Assembly (NCBI RefSeq): GCF_027580225.2
Contig: NC_073339.2
Coordinates: forward strand, 44,883,501 to 44,947,500
Length of the DNA stretch: 64,000 nucleotides
Source: Misgurnus anguillicaudatus
Lineage: Eukaryota > Chordata > Actinopteri > Cypriniformes > Cobitidae
Direction: 5' to 3'
Below, one piece after another: positions 11,887-23,406 of the stretch (position 1 is the first letter of the stretch; every line of letters begins with the position of its first letter). The position numbers were made by a program, and so were the translations under genes. The notes under the pieces were generated by a model. That model was not told the origin of the DNA and did no database searches. It saw nothing but the letters and a program-made list of their open reading frames with translations.

Positions 11887-12070
11887 TGTTTTAATTTTTT
11901 TCTCACCCCATTGGCAGAATTCACTTAAATTGTATATTTTTTGTTTAAAAACTAGATTTGTTTTCTGAGGTCATTTTGCTCATCAAGAAAAAGCATATTG
12001 ATTTAATATTTTTTGGATATTTCTACTGAAAACATGACAAAAAACTTATAAAGTTGTTTTTTGCAGTGTA
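11887..12070. mobile_element. Half copy of the CACTGCAAAA foldback MITE
   Basis: Contains CTCACCCCATTGGCAGAATT, CATTTTGCTCATCAAGAAAA and the terminus TTTTTTGCAGTGTA, all shared with the complete copies at 42274-42685, 42861-43308 and 54915-55260. The left half is missing; the break coincides with the end of the neighbouring TTAA element. Confidence 0.75.
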
Positions 12071-12118
12071 CAAACATTGCAATGTCGATTCAAACATTGG
12101 TTTTATTTGTACACCTTA

Positions 12119-12247
12119 ATGTGTAGCTGAACTTGTAAACCATTATATTTGTGACGCAGGGGTCAAGGGTCTGACCCCAGGGTACACACACTGATATAAA
12201 CGCGTATTTTGAATGCACTGTAATCTATCAAATGCATAAATGTAAAG
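12119..12247 (+). mobile_element. tRNA-derived SINE, degenerate
   Basis: An A-box-like TAGCTGAACTTGTAAACC is followed by a worn B box and the tail TTGAATGCACTGTAATC...CAAATGCATAAATGTAAA. The same tail occurs in the SINEs at 46.1 and 51.2 kb and belongs to the HE1-type tRNA SINE common in fish. Confidence 0.7.
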
Positions 12248-12275
12248 TTAACTTTAACTTCATTCATTTGGTTAA

Positions 12276-13045
12276 TAGTCCCTTTCACACATACAGTCTT
12301 TACTGGTAATTTACTGGTAAATTGCAGTTAACAGATCATGTGTGAACAGAACCTTTCCGGTAAATCAGTGCTCCCAATTTACCAGTAAGACAGGTTGTAA
12401 GATTACCAGTAATTTACCGGTAAGCGCTATGTGTGAACGAAAATTATAGGATTACCGGCATTTAGAACGGACGACGTCAGACCGTGCTGACAGCTTCGGG
12501 CCAATCGTAGCGTTTTAATACAGATGACGCGATTACCCCCGCGCTGTTTATGGACGTTTCCACATATATGCTGCTTGAAAGTTGAGCACACCCGAAGTTT
12601 ACGTCCACATTTCTTCACCAAAGTTGTTTAAAACAGCTTACCGCCGAATTGCCGACGTCCCTAGCACGCCCTCTGTGAAGCCAACGTGCAAACAGTAGTG
12701 TTGTTAAAAACGCATTTTCGGTTTGACGTCGTCTCATTCAATGTTGTTTGGTCATGAGCAACTTCGCGACTGTTTACCACAGACGTGAAAACAGCTAAAT
12801 ACGGACCGTGGATATGAACGACGTGGATTGTTTACAAATACAACACTGAGTTCGCCGCGTGCTACAGGTACTTCCGCTTTCTCAACGAGTTGACCGGTAT
12901 TTTGATACTGATGTGTGACTGATGTCTTACTGGTAAAATAACGGAACGCCACTGCGTGTGTGAACAGCACATTTTTGTATTTACTGGTAAATTCATTCTG
13001 GTAAATTCATGGTAATTTACCAGAATTACTGTGTGAAAGAGGCTT
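12276..13045. mobile_element. MITE with CCCTTTCACACA ends and clustered ACYGGTAA words
   Basis: Left GTCCCTTTCACACATACAGT and right ACTGTGTGAAAGAGGC are inverted. Both terminal 150-bp parts are packed with TTTACTGGTAA, TTTACCAGTAA and TTTACCGGTAA, about ten words in total, while the middle is CpG-rich and has no coding signal. Subterminal repeats of this type are usual binding sites for CACTA or hAT transposases. The superfamily is not settled. Confidence 0.65.
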
Positions 13046-14444
13046 ATGTTTCCTAAATAAGTCCAGCATGTTTTGCGTTCAAATACTTAAATTTGAAATC
13101 AACTTTCAACTGCAAAGACACCGACACATGCCCTGTATGTATAGCATAGTGTCAATACTTTAAGGGAAATTGCATTACTGATGGATAAGGTCAGCTTGAG
13201 TCAGCCGTAGCGAGTGCTGCTAATTATATGATGGAATGAAAAGACCATAATTCACAGGTCTGTGTGGTTTCTAGAGAATCTCATTCTGGGTCACGACGTG
13301 CCCAGAAAGTAATTTAATGTTATATGCACACACCTTTAATGGATGGTGGCAGCACATTTTTTGCTAAATTCTTCCCGTTAAAAAAACATTTTTTTTCTGT
13401 GTATAGTTATTAATTGGTCAATTCTGCATTTGCATAAATATTTATGCAAGTTACATAAGCTACTGGATGGCATTAGAAAACTTGGAGGACAGCACACAGG
13501 TCGAATGAGTTATGTTTACAATGTGCATATTTTTGTCACTATACATGATGGACAACCTGAAAAATGTCTCGAGATTTCTACAATCAAACAGTGAAAAGTA
13601 AAATGATGGTGAATAAACAATGTCTGGATTTTGGATATAGCATCAAGCTGTTAAAGCCATTTTGCTTCAAATTGGAGTCTCTATGGGACGCTTCTAATGC
13701 TTTCATACCATTGCAGACGCCCATATCAACAAATTAACCATCTATATTAAAATCTGAAACTTGTCAGGCATTACCACGCCTAAATTTGCCCATGCATGCC
13801 GCCTCCACTGAGGATATTGTGTACTGTATCGTTTTGCTCTCTCATTACAGGGTTTTCATTTAATCCAAGAGAAGGAATATCTGTTGAACACTTTGTTTAA
13901 TGGTGGTGGTGCTTTGGGTGCACCAAAGCAAGGCAATTAGATTCTCTTCTTCTGCCAATCAAGATGAACCCGGGAGACGGCGCGCATCTAATGCGCATTT
14001 CTCTTGCATGCGCTCCCGCAAGCTGCATGGAAGAGCTCGCATCCTAATTAAAAACCTGATGAATGATGTTGGAACGCAGTTATAGGATAGCGGGAACACG
14101 GAGAGAAGTGGGATTTAAAATGATTGGAGGATAATATCTAAACGCTTTAGGTGTTGAAGCATATGTTTATGAACAACACAGGAATTAATCGATCTAGCAC
14201 TGGAAATTGTGAAGCAAACACGAGCCAACGGTGGAAGATCGATAGATTTTAGATTAAAAACATGAACTTACTTAAGCTTCCACAAAAGGCAATACTTGCT
14301 AAAATTAAAGTATCGCTAAAGGTGCTTAAGATTGGCATCCAATGGGTTTATTTATGCCATTGTTTTTCTTGAATGACTCAGGACTTCAATGTATTTATTA
14401 AAACAGGTTTCAGGTTTTAATCTTGTTATGATTTATCAATGCAT
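13046..14444. other. No gene recognised; candidate single-copy DNA
   Basis: No repeat shared with the rest of the window was found. The 61-codon frame at 13900-14085 sits in a patch with higher GC and CpG content (13960-14045) but shows no known domain and no convincing splice context. Confidence 0.35.
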
Positions 14445-15545
14445 CACTGTTACAAATTCCTGTAGAAATTTCAGTATTACTAACAGCTGTTTACCATTAA
14501 CTTACTCTAGATTAAAATGTATGTTATTTACTGGCAAGAGTTCATTAAAAGATAAATGAACATTAAAGGATTAGTCCATTTTCTTAAAAGAAAAATCCAG
14601 ATAATTTACTCACCACCATGTCATCCAAAATGTTGATGTCTTTCTTTGTTCAGTCCAGAAGAAATTATGTTTTTTGAAGAAAACATTGCAGAATTTTTCA
14701 AATTTTAATGGACTTTAATAGAACCCAACATTTAATACTTAACTCAACACTTAACAGTTTTTTTCAACGGAGTTTCAAAGGTCTATAAACAATCCCAAAC
14801 AGGGCATAAGGGTCTTATTTAGCAAAACGATTGTCATTTTTGACAATAAAAATAACAAATATACACTTTTAAAGCACAAATTTTCGTTTAGGTCAGGTCC
14901 AGCGCGACCTAACGTAAATGCGTAGTGACGTAGGGAGGTCACGTGTTACATATATAAAACGCACATTTGCAGACCATTTTAAACAATAAACTGACACAAA
15001 GACATTAATTAGTATCAGTTGACATACAACAACGTAGGAACGGTCCTCTTCTAAGACGCTTGTAAACACTGGGGCGGATTTTCGCGTTCGTCCTCTGTGA
15101 CCTCTTGACGTCATGACGTATTGCGTCACGACCGGATCTACACGATGAGAAGTTGTGCTTTAAAAGTGTATATTTGTTATTTTTATTGTCAAAAATGACA
15201 ATCGTTTTGCTAGATAAGACCCTTATGCTTCGTTTGGGATTGTTTATAGTCCTTTGAAACTCCGTTGAAAAAAACTGTTAAATGTTGAATTAAGTATTAA
15301 ATGTTGGGTTCTATTAAAGTCCATTAAAATTAGAAAAATTCTGCAATGTTTTCTTCAAAAAACATAATTTCTTCTGGACTGAACAAAGAAAGACATCAAC
15401 ATTTTGGATGAAATGGTGGTGAGTAAATTATCTGTATTTTTCTTTTAAGAAAATTGAATATTTCTTTAAACATTAACAAGTTTTTATCTTTACAGAATAA
15501 AACTATAAAATAACAGCCTCATGCAAAGCATCATGGGAAACAGTT
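14445..15545. mobile_element. CACTGT-ended foldback element, host of a TTAA foldback
   Basis: Begins CACTGTTACAAATTCCTGTA and ends in TCTTTACAGAATAAAACTAT plus GCCTCATGCAAAGCATCATG. The arrangement matches the complete element at 25735-26158. The right arm of this copy is lost; the next sequence is a fragment of the AGGTGCAGT family. Confidence 0.6.
14567..15465. mobile_element. TTAA-flanked long foldback element (899 bp)
   Basis: Arms of about 320 bp (to about 14885 and from about 15150) are inverted copies of each other, including TTCTTCTGGACTGAACAAAG and ATTTTTATTGTCAAAAATGA. TTAA lies at both edges (14563-14566 and 15466-15469); comparison with the related arm at 26.0 kb gives an empty site of the right length for a TTAA duplication. 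The unpaired loop (about 14885-15150) is rich in TGACG and CGTCA words. No transposase is encoded. Confidence 0.8.
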
Positions 15546-15645
15546 CATTATGTAATGTCTTTATACACTACTGATAATATAGTTATGTATATTATATTGC
15601 ATTTCTGTCAAGAGATCATCCCAGAACTCACACCGTGCACCATTC
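15546..15645 (+). mobile_element. Right-end fragment of the AGGTGCAGT MITE family
   Basis: Matches the last 100 bp of the intact copy: TCTTTATACACTACTGATAA, TATTGCATTTCTGTCAAGAG and the worn end CACACCGTGCACC. Third copy in the window. Confidence 0.7.
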
Positions 15646-17071
15646 ATTTTAAATCGATTTTACATTCTTTAGTTTTTGTCAAATATCATCGCCCGTACCC
15701 AATAGTGGACCGCAGATGTTTCCAGAGTTGAGCAGTCATCCACAATGCACCGTAATCTTCTATTCAGGTCTCCATTATGGTATTCAGAATCTCAACAATA
15801 TTCTGCAATATGTAATGCAGATTCATACAAAAATTGCATTATTCATCAATGGGCAGAAATGAAGATGTGTCACAGTAAGAACACTGAAGTGGGTGAGAGG
15901 TGTCGGGAACAGTCGTAATTGAGGTGAATATCGAGTGAGTGAGGTGTGAAGGAGGGTGATGATACAGATCGTGATGTAGAGATATCTGTGGGGAAGTCTC
16001 TGCGAGGTCACACCCTTAGCCGGCCAAATCCAATCCTCGCCAAAATACACAAAGATCGCGCCACCTCGCCAACACGCTCTTCTCAACCCACATTAAAACT
16101 GCTACATGAGAGAGCAAGACAATGGGCTTCATCTGTCTTTTACAAACAATGATATAAAACAACAACAACACGATGCTCGAGTTGTCAGTCTAACGTAACG
16201 GTACGAGCATTCGCAATGAATCTTAAAACATAATAATAATACAGTTTAGGCAAACATTATACTGAAAGCATTATTGGTATTCACAGCAAGACAAAACACA
16301 TCGACTCCCTGAAATTAAACTTGCTTTCGACTCATTTTGCATCTTAATTTCAACCTGTTAGACTTGACACAGACACAATGAAAATCCATCTGACCGTGAA
16401 ATTAATAACACGCTTTCCAATATGAAGTATGTTTGCTTCAGTTGTTTCACTATATGATGGAAGTTAGATACGTGAAATGTAGTCAAATGAGCTGAAATCG
16501 GTGTATTGCCTCATCACATATGATTAGGCTTTTTCTTTGACTGAACAATGAAACTGTTTATCACGTACCTTGGAAACTATCACTCTTAGCGAAGTGACTT
16601 TCGGCGGATGACAGACTTGCGTTTTTGGAAATACAAGTGTAGAGGAAACACGAGGGAAAGACAAACAAGTAATTAACTTGCATAGCTGCCGGCTGTTAAC
16701 TTTGGAAAGCGGCAGCTAATGTTGCCATTACGTCTTTGGTGATAATGCTATTAAGACAGAAATGAGATGCGCGACAAACGCTCGCCAGCCCGTGCGCTCA
16801 AAGGTGAGCATTATTTACCCTTGGGAGGTGCATCGATTGAATGCCAAATTGTTGCATCCTAATCAAATTTTCTCCTGAGATGAAAACATTTTAGCATTGT
16901 GTTACACGTTGCAATGGCCTATACTGTTGATTATTCACACAAAACAATGCTAATGTGTACAGCTGTTTTTAAACACTACGACTCAATGTGGCACACTGCA
17001 CTGCTTTTGTTCCTATAGGTAGCAACAACTGGTACTTTTTTTCTTAAAAGTAAGGAGGCTCCTAAAACAAT
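15646..17071. other. No gene recognised; candidate single-copy DNA
   Basis: The 87-codon minus frame (15823-16086) and 68-codon plus frame (15946-16152) overlap each other and show no domain. The part 16560-16900 is less AT-rich than average and contains no repeat found elsewhere in the window. Confidence 0.35.
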
Positions 17072-17326
17072 TTAAAGGGGGAGTTCAATAGTATTTCAAG
17101 TGTCAAAACAGCAGTTGGACGTGTTACAGAGCACTTCGCCAAGTTTCGGAAAAAGTTTTTTTTCGATTACAGTTCCAACTGATGTTTCAGGGGTTTTATA
17201 TACATATAACTTCTTTATATGGGCACTTCCCAGGAAAACCCCGCCCACCCGTCAATCAGCGGGAGACACTAGAACTTACAAACATTCACATCACGTGACA
17301 GCTTTGTTTAATTTCAAAACTCAACA

Positions 17327-17463
17327 ATGGCACGAATGAAGAAGCGTGTTTTTGGATGTAAGGAGAAGAAATCCAGCCTTATGAAAACAATGGAAATAGT
17401 ATATAATTTTGCGTGTGTGTTTGATACACTGGATTTTCCCAACCGGGTCACAAGTTGCATGCG
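17327..17463 (+). other. Exon-like open frame followed by a splice donor
   Basis: An ATG frame starting MARMKKRVFGCKEKKSSLMK runs for 46 codons and meets a TAA that overlaps a strong donor, GTAAGT, at 17464. This is how a first coding exon looks. The frame lies in a repeat and has no domain I recognise, so it is probably the remnant of a transposon exon, not a host gene. Confidence 0.35.
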
Positions 17464-17493
17464 GTAAGTAAGACTTCTGTCTTATGTTGTAAA

Positions 17494-19147
17494 TAGGGGT
17501 GTGCAGCGGAGTCAGTATTTGTATCTGTATTTGTATCTGTAACAGTCTAAAAATTATTTGTATCTGTATTTGTATTCGGATGGAACCGGGCGGGTCTTAA
17601 ACCGGAAGTTGATCATATTACACGAAAATTGCATTTTATATGCATTGTTGTTTTTTATTATAATTATAACTTAAATAACTGTAAATATTTATTAATAATA
17701 ATAATACAAAATTTTAATCAAAAAGACAAATAACATATCTTATTTCAAAGCCTTCCCAAGCTTGTGCCTATGTGCTATGCATCATTGTATTGTAGCATGA
17801 AAATAACAAACTTGAGAGCACATTGACAAAACTGTAGGCTACATCACCTTTAAACATTTTTGTGCCTGTCAGCACAGTTCCTTGAGACCCATTCTGTCTA
17901 AATGAGTGGGATTTTTTTTCAGAAAAAAATTAGTAGCCTACATTAATCCCTCGTCTAGCGATTTAAATAATTAAACATCTAAAATGATCGTTATTTGTAA
18001 GTTTTCTGAGTGAAATATAACCGAATACTACTCATACATGTCTGACATCTTGGTTTCGGTTTAAAAACATGCAGGAATTTGAAAATAAAATCCAGGAGTT
18101 GCTTGATGGTTAAAGAGTTATTAAGGGAGATAAAGTTCGCGAACTGATTTATGTTAAAAAGTTATTAAGATCGACAAACTTGCGCTGACTGACAGATCCG
18201 AAATGCAACGCAGAGACACGCAAGTGCGCCGCACTATATACACAGAATAGTTCAAAAACATCTGTTTTGACAATAATTTATGAAAGCATATAACTATTAC
18301 AACAAACTTGCTGAGTTATTATCTATGTCCATATAGCATTTGCGCGAACATAACGAATTGTTTAAAAACGTTATCATTAATCTTCATCTAAATAAATAAA
18401 TAATCAGATATTCGTTTAAAATTTCAAATAACAGTATTTCAAATAACAGTATGCAGTTTTGACTTAGTTCAAAACAAGCAACATGATTTTAAACAATAAG
18501 GCAATTAGAAAGATTTAATTCAAATGTTTCAGTTGTTATTTGCTTACTTTATTTTTATGTTAATTGCAATTCAAGTCATAGTAATCTTTAGTTTAAATTT
18601 TGCTTTTAAAATGTTATTTTCATATTTTTAGCTTTTTACTTATTTATTTTATATTCACAAAGATTGACAATAAAGCTTGCTTGGACTAGAAGTAATTAAA
18701 AGATTATCTACCGGAGTCAAACAGAGACACGGAGTTATTAACGAATATTTTATTATTAGAGTGCAGCATTTTATTAAGCTTTTTTGGTCTTGTGTAATTA
18801 GATAAAACGAAAAAAAAAAACTAGAAGGGTAATTTTTTTACAGCTGGGTTTAAAGAAGTTTGATACAACAGCGTTTTTAAGATTTTAAACTAATTCCAAA
18901 ACAACTCGCGTTTCTAAATAAGGGTTGCACCGAAAATGTCATTCATGTCATTTTATAGATTGCACTCATTCACTTCACACACACATTATTCGTGCTTTAA
19001 GGGGTTTATAATTTACAGCTGTTCCAGTAAACACGTGATTATGCCCGGCCGAATATTTTCTCTGTTATTCGGATGAATTCGTTATTCGTTTTGAAGCCAT
19101 TATCCGTGCCCTTCCGAATAATGTATTCGGCTTCGGGCACATCCCTA
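17494..19147. mobile_element. Non-autonomous hAT element (1654 bp) with perfect 8-bp duplication
   Basis: Termini TAGGGGTGTGC and GCACATCCCTA are 11-bp inverted repeats with one mismatch. The flanks are identical, GTTGTAAA at 17486-17493 and 19148-19155, the 8-bp duplication expected of hAT. Near the left end GTATCTGTATTTGTAT repeats occur; near the right end TATTCGG and CCGAATA words recur. The interior is AT-rich and lacks any frame with transposase motifs, so mobility depended on another element. Confidence 0.9.
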
Positions 19148-19531
19148 GTTGTAAATATGCGTGTGCATATTATATAAATGACACGAACATGTAGTGAATC
19201 ATAAGTTAAACAGTGTTGTATAGTGTTGCATGACTCGTACTCGCTCCTCCTGCGGTAGTAACTCCTCCTTCTTTATTTTTTTGTACGTTATCGGAAAGAT
19301 TCGGTAAAGCTAATCTTTCTTTTATAAATCTGATTAAACTAAAGACTCTTTGGAGATATAAAGGATGTCATACTACTCTATATGTACTCCAGATTAACAT
19401 CAGAAATGCAGAAACAGCTTGTGTTACGTGAGCTTTGAATATGTGTTATTGTAAGAACATGACTTGCCGTTAGTACTTAGCTTTTATGTAGTACTGTAAG
19501 CTACTTTTGTATGCATTATATTATTTACAGT

Positions 19532-19605
19532 GTCCCTGTAGCTGAACTAGTAGAGCATGATGCTAGTAACACCAAGGTTGTGAGTTCGATTGCGAAGGGA
19601 ATTAG
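19532..19605 (+). mobile_element. tRNA-derived SINE head
   Basis: GTCCCTGTAGCTGAACTAGT, GAGCATGATGCTAGTAACAC and GTGAGTTCGATTGCGAAGGG match the tRNA-like head of HE1-type SINEs, with recognisable A and B boxes. The usual tail is absent. The open frame at 19511-19738 merely crosses it. Confidence 0.7.
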
Positions 19606-19905
19606 AAAAAACCCTTTTTTTCCAAAAAGTTGCATGCAACCTATAGTATTTGTTATTTTTTTACACTATTCTCATACTATTTTTCCATGGATAAATCATC
19701 AATTACAAATGCATTTTAATTTTTATTCATCACTATAGTGAAACTGCCATGATTGCGTGTCTTTGTCTTCTGTTCAATAGGATTTGAGGAATGATGAAAT
19801 TATTTGAATAAACAGTAATATAGTTTATCTTACCGTAAATCATTTAAGGTTGCAAAGCTATGAAACAACTTATCGCAGTAGTAAAGAAAGTGTGCAACTG
19901 CAAAT
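19606..19905. other. Short AT-rich spacer, nothing recognised
   Basis: No repeat or frame of note between the SINE head and the following element. Confidence 0.4.
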
Positions 19906-20884
19906 GAAGAGTTTGGTTCCAAAACGCGATAAACGCCATTTAAAAAAAAAAAAAAAAGTTACTGCCAAAATCAGTATTATATCAGGTCAGTAGTTAAAAG
20001 TAAATTCTTAATTTTACGCAAAATCCAATATCCGCCGTGTTATTCTGTCATCTTTTCTCCCTTTTTTACCAAAATGCAATAAACGCCATTCCTCCTTTTT
20101 TACAGAACGCAATAAATCCATTCCAGAAAATACAGCCCACCAGTCACGCAATGTAAACAAACAATGGCGGCGCACTGAGTACACGGAGTCCTAGTTTTCC
20201 TCATCTACTTTGTACTTCGTGATCAACAAACAAAACAAAAATTATACTTTAACTGCATTGATAAAACTGTGATGGTTTTCTGTGACGGGAAAGAAACGTA
20301 AGCCATCAACATCTCAACTCGGGTGCTTGTTCTCCCAACAGCATCAAGCTTCTCATGCTAACACATTGACCCCAGAGGATCTTATGAAAACTTTACATTA
20401 TTTTACTCAAAGTCAACGAAAATCGAGCAGGACCAAAACATTTTACAGCTGATCGCTGTGAAAAATGTAAAGAAACGACGTCAAGTATAACCGCAGCAAT
20501 GACAGTGTTCTTAATATAACAAAGTAAGTGTTTTGGTTAATGCAATTAATGTTTATTTTTTAATCATTGTATACCACTAGTCAACTAAATAAATATAAAT
20601 GGTAAAGATGAATGCACATTTATAGATTGATTTAATAGATTTATAGCATTTTGAAATAAAAAACTGTCATGGATTTAATGCATTTTGTGGAAAAAATAAT
20701 TCGTTTTTATAATAAATCTTTGAAAATCAAGTTATGGATTTGAATTTTTTTAACCTAAAGATGCTATGTGAAAGTTTGTAACAGAAAATAGTGGTTTTCA
20801 TCTTGTCACTTTCTTGGTATAGAAAACACGTTTTTACCGAAATTTGTCAAAATGGATTTATTGCGTTTTGGAACCAAACTCTTC
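19906..20884. mobile_element. Repeat with GAAGAGTTTGGTTCC ends
   Basis: Left end GAAGAGTTTGGTTCCAAAAC and right end GTTTTGGAACCAAACTCTTC are inverted repeats; CAAAT lies on both outer sides. The AACGC..ATAAA words recur inside. The segment from 20257 on is paralogous to 24855-25545. Within it TTCTGTGACGGGAAAGAAAC to CAGCAATGACAGTGTTCTTA resembles an old exon, but the frames of the two copies are disrupted differently. Confidence 0.65.
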
Positions 20885-21837
20885 AAATATGCATCATTTT
20901 ATGACGGCCTTGAATGAAACTCATCAAATTGAAATTTTGAGTACATAAAAAAAACATGAAATCTTCACAGGGGAACTGCAGGGGGTTCGTGAGTTGATGA
21001 AAAACAATTATTACAAATACATCATAAAATCGAAATAAAATAAAAAAATTAAATACTAATAAAAATATTACAGATGTGCGTGGACCCAGACAGGAGACGT
21101 CTCAGAGCTGGATTTGCACCAGAGCTGCTGACTTCGGCGCAGATCCGGCCTGTCATTTTCTTGTTTTTCACATACGTTTGGCATTTTTAATCACTGAAGT
21201 GTTTTAAAGCATAAATCTGTATGTTTTGCTTTTAGTAAATGAATGATGCACATCTTTCACCCACACTGTTATTATGAACCCCTTATGGGATTAGCAGTGT
21301 ATTTTTACCCACTTTGGCACATCCTAGACACAAACCCAACCCCTGTGTTGTAAATGTCTATTTGATGTGGTATATTGTCAGTCTGAAAATCCTGTTTGAA
21401 TTCAAACATGTCACTTTTAGTCAAGTTAAATCCGGGGAAATTCACTGTAAATATACTGAACTGACATTTTGTAGCTCGGCTGTCAAATGCTGACGGCACA
21501 GTTTGGTCACTTACCCACTCTGGGGGCTGTGGGCACGATTCACAAATCTTTTTTAACTCTACCTATGAGACTCAAGAGATAAAAGTCACGAAAGTAATTT
21601 TGTGGAAACGGGACCATTTATGTACCCATGACTTACTGCTGATAGGACTGGAAAGAATAACTTTGCAATCGCCTGTGAATAATGTAGTGTGCTGCGGGAA
21701 TATATGATAGTTGAATCCGCCATTGCATTCAGCCGTGTAACATTAAATCCCTAAAAATGTTGCAATGTAACATTGCATAAATAAAAAATATGCGCATATA
21801 AAGTGTGCACTATTTGCTTTTTGGGAAAAGTTTATCT
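20885..21837. other. No gene recognised; holds one copy of a GC-rich dispersed motif
   Basis: At 21084-21150 the sequence reads CCCAGACAGGAGACGTCTCA then GCACCAGAGCTGCTGACTTC, a motif seen in the tandem array near 31.5-35.7 kb and at 56.6, 57.1 and 59.2 kb. The rest is AT-rich with no recognisable frame. Confidence 0.45.
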
Positions 21838-22110
21838 ACACAAAAATGCTGGATTGTTTCAACCCATAGTTGGGTAAAATATAAAACCCAGCCCAGCATG
21901 CAGTGGGTTAGTATATAGCCATCTGTTGGGTTACCACACCATAAAAAGTTATATATCAACATATATTTTATGCTACTTTAACTTAACAAATTAAGTTAAA
22001 CAATTTCAACTTGTTTTTTTAAGTTATTACAAAGTCATAATTGTAGGTTGAACTGACTTGCAAAATAAAGTTGTTTAAACTTTTTTACAGCGCAGAATGG
22101 GTTAACTAAC
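21838..22110. repeat. AACCCA/TGGGTT palindromic repeat
   Basis: GCTGGATTGTTTCAACCCAT and later CTGTTGGGTTACCAC, AGTGGGTTAG and GAATGGGTTAACTAAC belong to a family of short palindromic repeats also present at 37648-37763 and 48793-48980. AT-rich filler with AAGTTAAAC words links the ends. The borders are approximate. Confidence 0.5.
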
Positions 22111-23406
22111 TCAAAAACTTGTACACTTTTGTGCATATTTAAAGAAAGTTATTAAATTGTGTGTACATATTTGAAGGAGGTGAACCAGTTCACTCTGTAC
22201 ATTTATTTATTTTGCACAATGATCCAATTCGAAGCATGGTGCTCACAGGCTCTCCAACATGCTTTCGGTGTGACCCAGCGGCACGGGCGCCTTGTTTGCT
22301 TCCCGCCTCTTCAAAGGAAGACTTTGTAATTTCAAAGCTCCAGAAATTGGCACAACAAAATAGTGAGAGAAAGGAAGGCTATGAGGAAAAAGGGCGAGCG
22401 AGAGCACAACCCACACATAAACCCAATGCGAAGCACGTTCAGTTTAATGTATTGTTTTGTTTTGTTACTGGGTCACCATTTATGAGTAACATAAAAAATA
22501 ATAATGATCAAACCAAAAGGGGATGAAAGTTATCCAAGACCCTCTGTCTTTTACAGTAACTATAGCTAAACACTAAATGGGGGTTTAAGCATGAGGGAAT
22601 AGCGTTGGCAGACAGAAAAAGGATAATTGAGTCAAATGTGGATCCCTCTTAGGCACCGTAGCTTGCCGAATTATATGTTTGAGGGTTCGAATCCCACAGG
22701 GTGCCTCGAGATTTCTCTCACCCAACCTAACAAGTCTCTGCGCTAACGTAAAACCCCCGACAGCCTCGCTGTTTAAATGGTGTCACCCATGTTACTCACT
22801 GTGAAACATAAATCTGGTGGTGCCCATCATCTGGTACTACCATCTGTTTGATATTCATGCCCGCTCGTTCATCGAGAACGGCATCGCTCACTGTAGCGGC
22901 CCACCCCTGACACTCGGCAGCCAAATCGATCTATAATTTAGAGATTTACATAACTGACTCTATGTGCCCTACTTTCTCAAGCTTTCATGTATCCGTGTAA
23001 ATCACTGCTTCTCGTATTTGGCCCATTCGGCCTTTGAGTGGTGGGCCGAATTTTGTATGTGACAATAAACACATCACTCAACTTCGTCTTTGCAGTGCAC
23101 AGGCAACCGGATACGTCCTGTGTTATCATTTTGACATTTAAGCTTTGTGATCTTTTTTAAATAAATAAATATGCAGTATAGTAGGACCACAAAAGCAGTC
23201 ATAATGGTCAATTGTTTTTTAATCAAGCTAAATAAATAAGATTTCCATTGATGATAGGACAATATTTGGCTGATCCTATTTGATATCTGAAATCAGTGGG
23301 TGCCAAAAAATTAAAATAAAAAATAAGTTGTTCAAATAAGTCCTTAGGAAGACATATTGATGAAATTAATGAAAAAACATTTTATATATATTTACAATAG
23401 AAAATA
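22111..23406. other. No gene recognised; mostly single-copy-looking DNA
   Basis: The 121-codon frame at 22161-22526 is the longest here that lies outside a recognised repeat, but it has low complexity of charged residues, no domain and no splice or promoter context. A tRNA-like piece lies at 22651-22706. Confidence 0.35.
22651..22706 (+). pseudogene. tRNA-like remnant (56 nt)
   Basis: AGGCACC at the start pairs with GGTGCCT at the end like an acceptor stem, and GGGTTCGAATCCCAC is a clear B box/T arm. The length of 56 nt is too short for a tRNA, and the anticodon arm cannot be formed, so this is a deleted tRNA pseudogene or a SINE head. Confidence 0.5.

Larger units (their letters stand above)
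17072..19438 (+). mobile_element. TTAA-ended repeat with exon-like frame, split by a hAT insertion
   Basis: Starts TTAAAGGGGGAGTTCAATAG at a TTAA. After the hAT insert (17494-19147) the repeat resumes and runs through GACTCTTTGGAGATATAAAG and TCATACTACTCTATATGTAC to a worn end near 19438. I recognise these phrases as a cyprinid repeat family. The right boundary is approximate. Confidence 0.5.

Noticed and set aside
14567..15465. 8-bp duplication AACATTAA around the foldback
   Set aside because: Comparison with the related arm at 26.0 kb gives the right empty-site length for a TTAA duplication, not for 8 bp.
22161..22526. 121-codon host gene candidate
   Set aside because: No domain, no splice sites fitting a gene model and biased composition; kept only as non-coding DNA.
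22651..22706. Functional tRNA gene
   Set aside because: Only 56 nt; an anticodon arm cannot be formed although acceptor-like ends and a B box are present.
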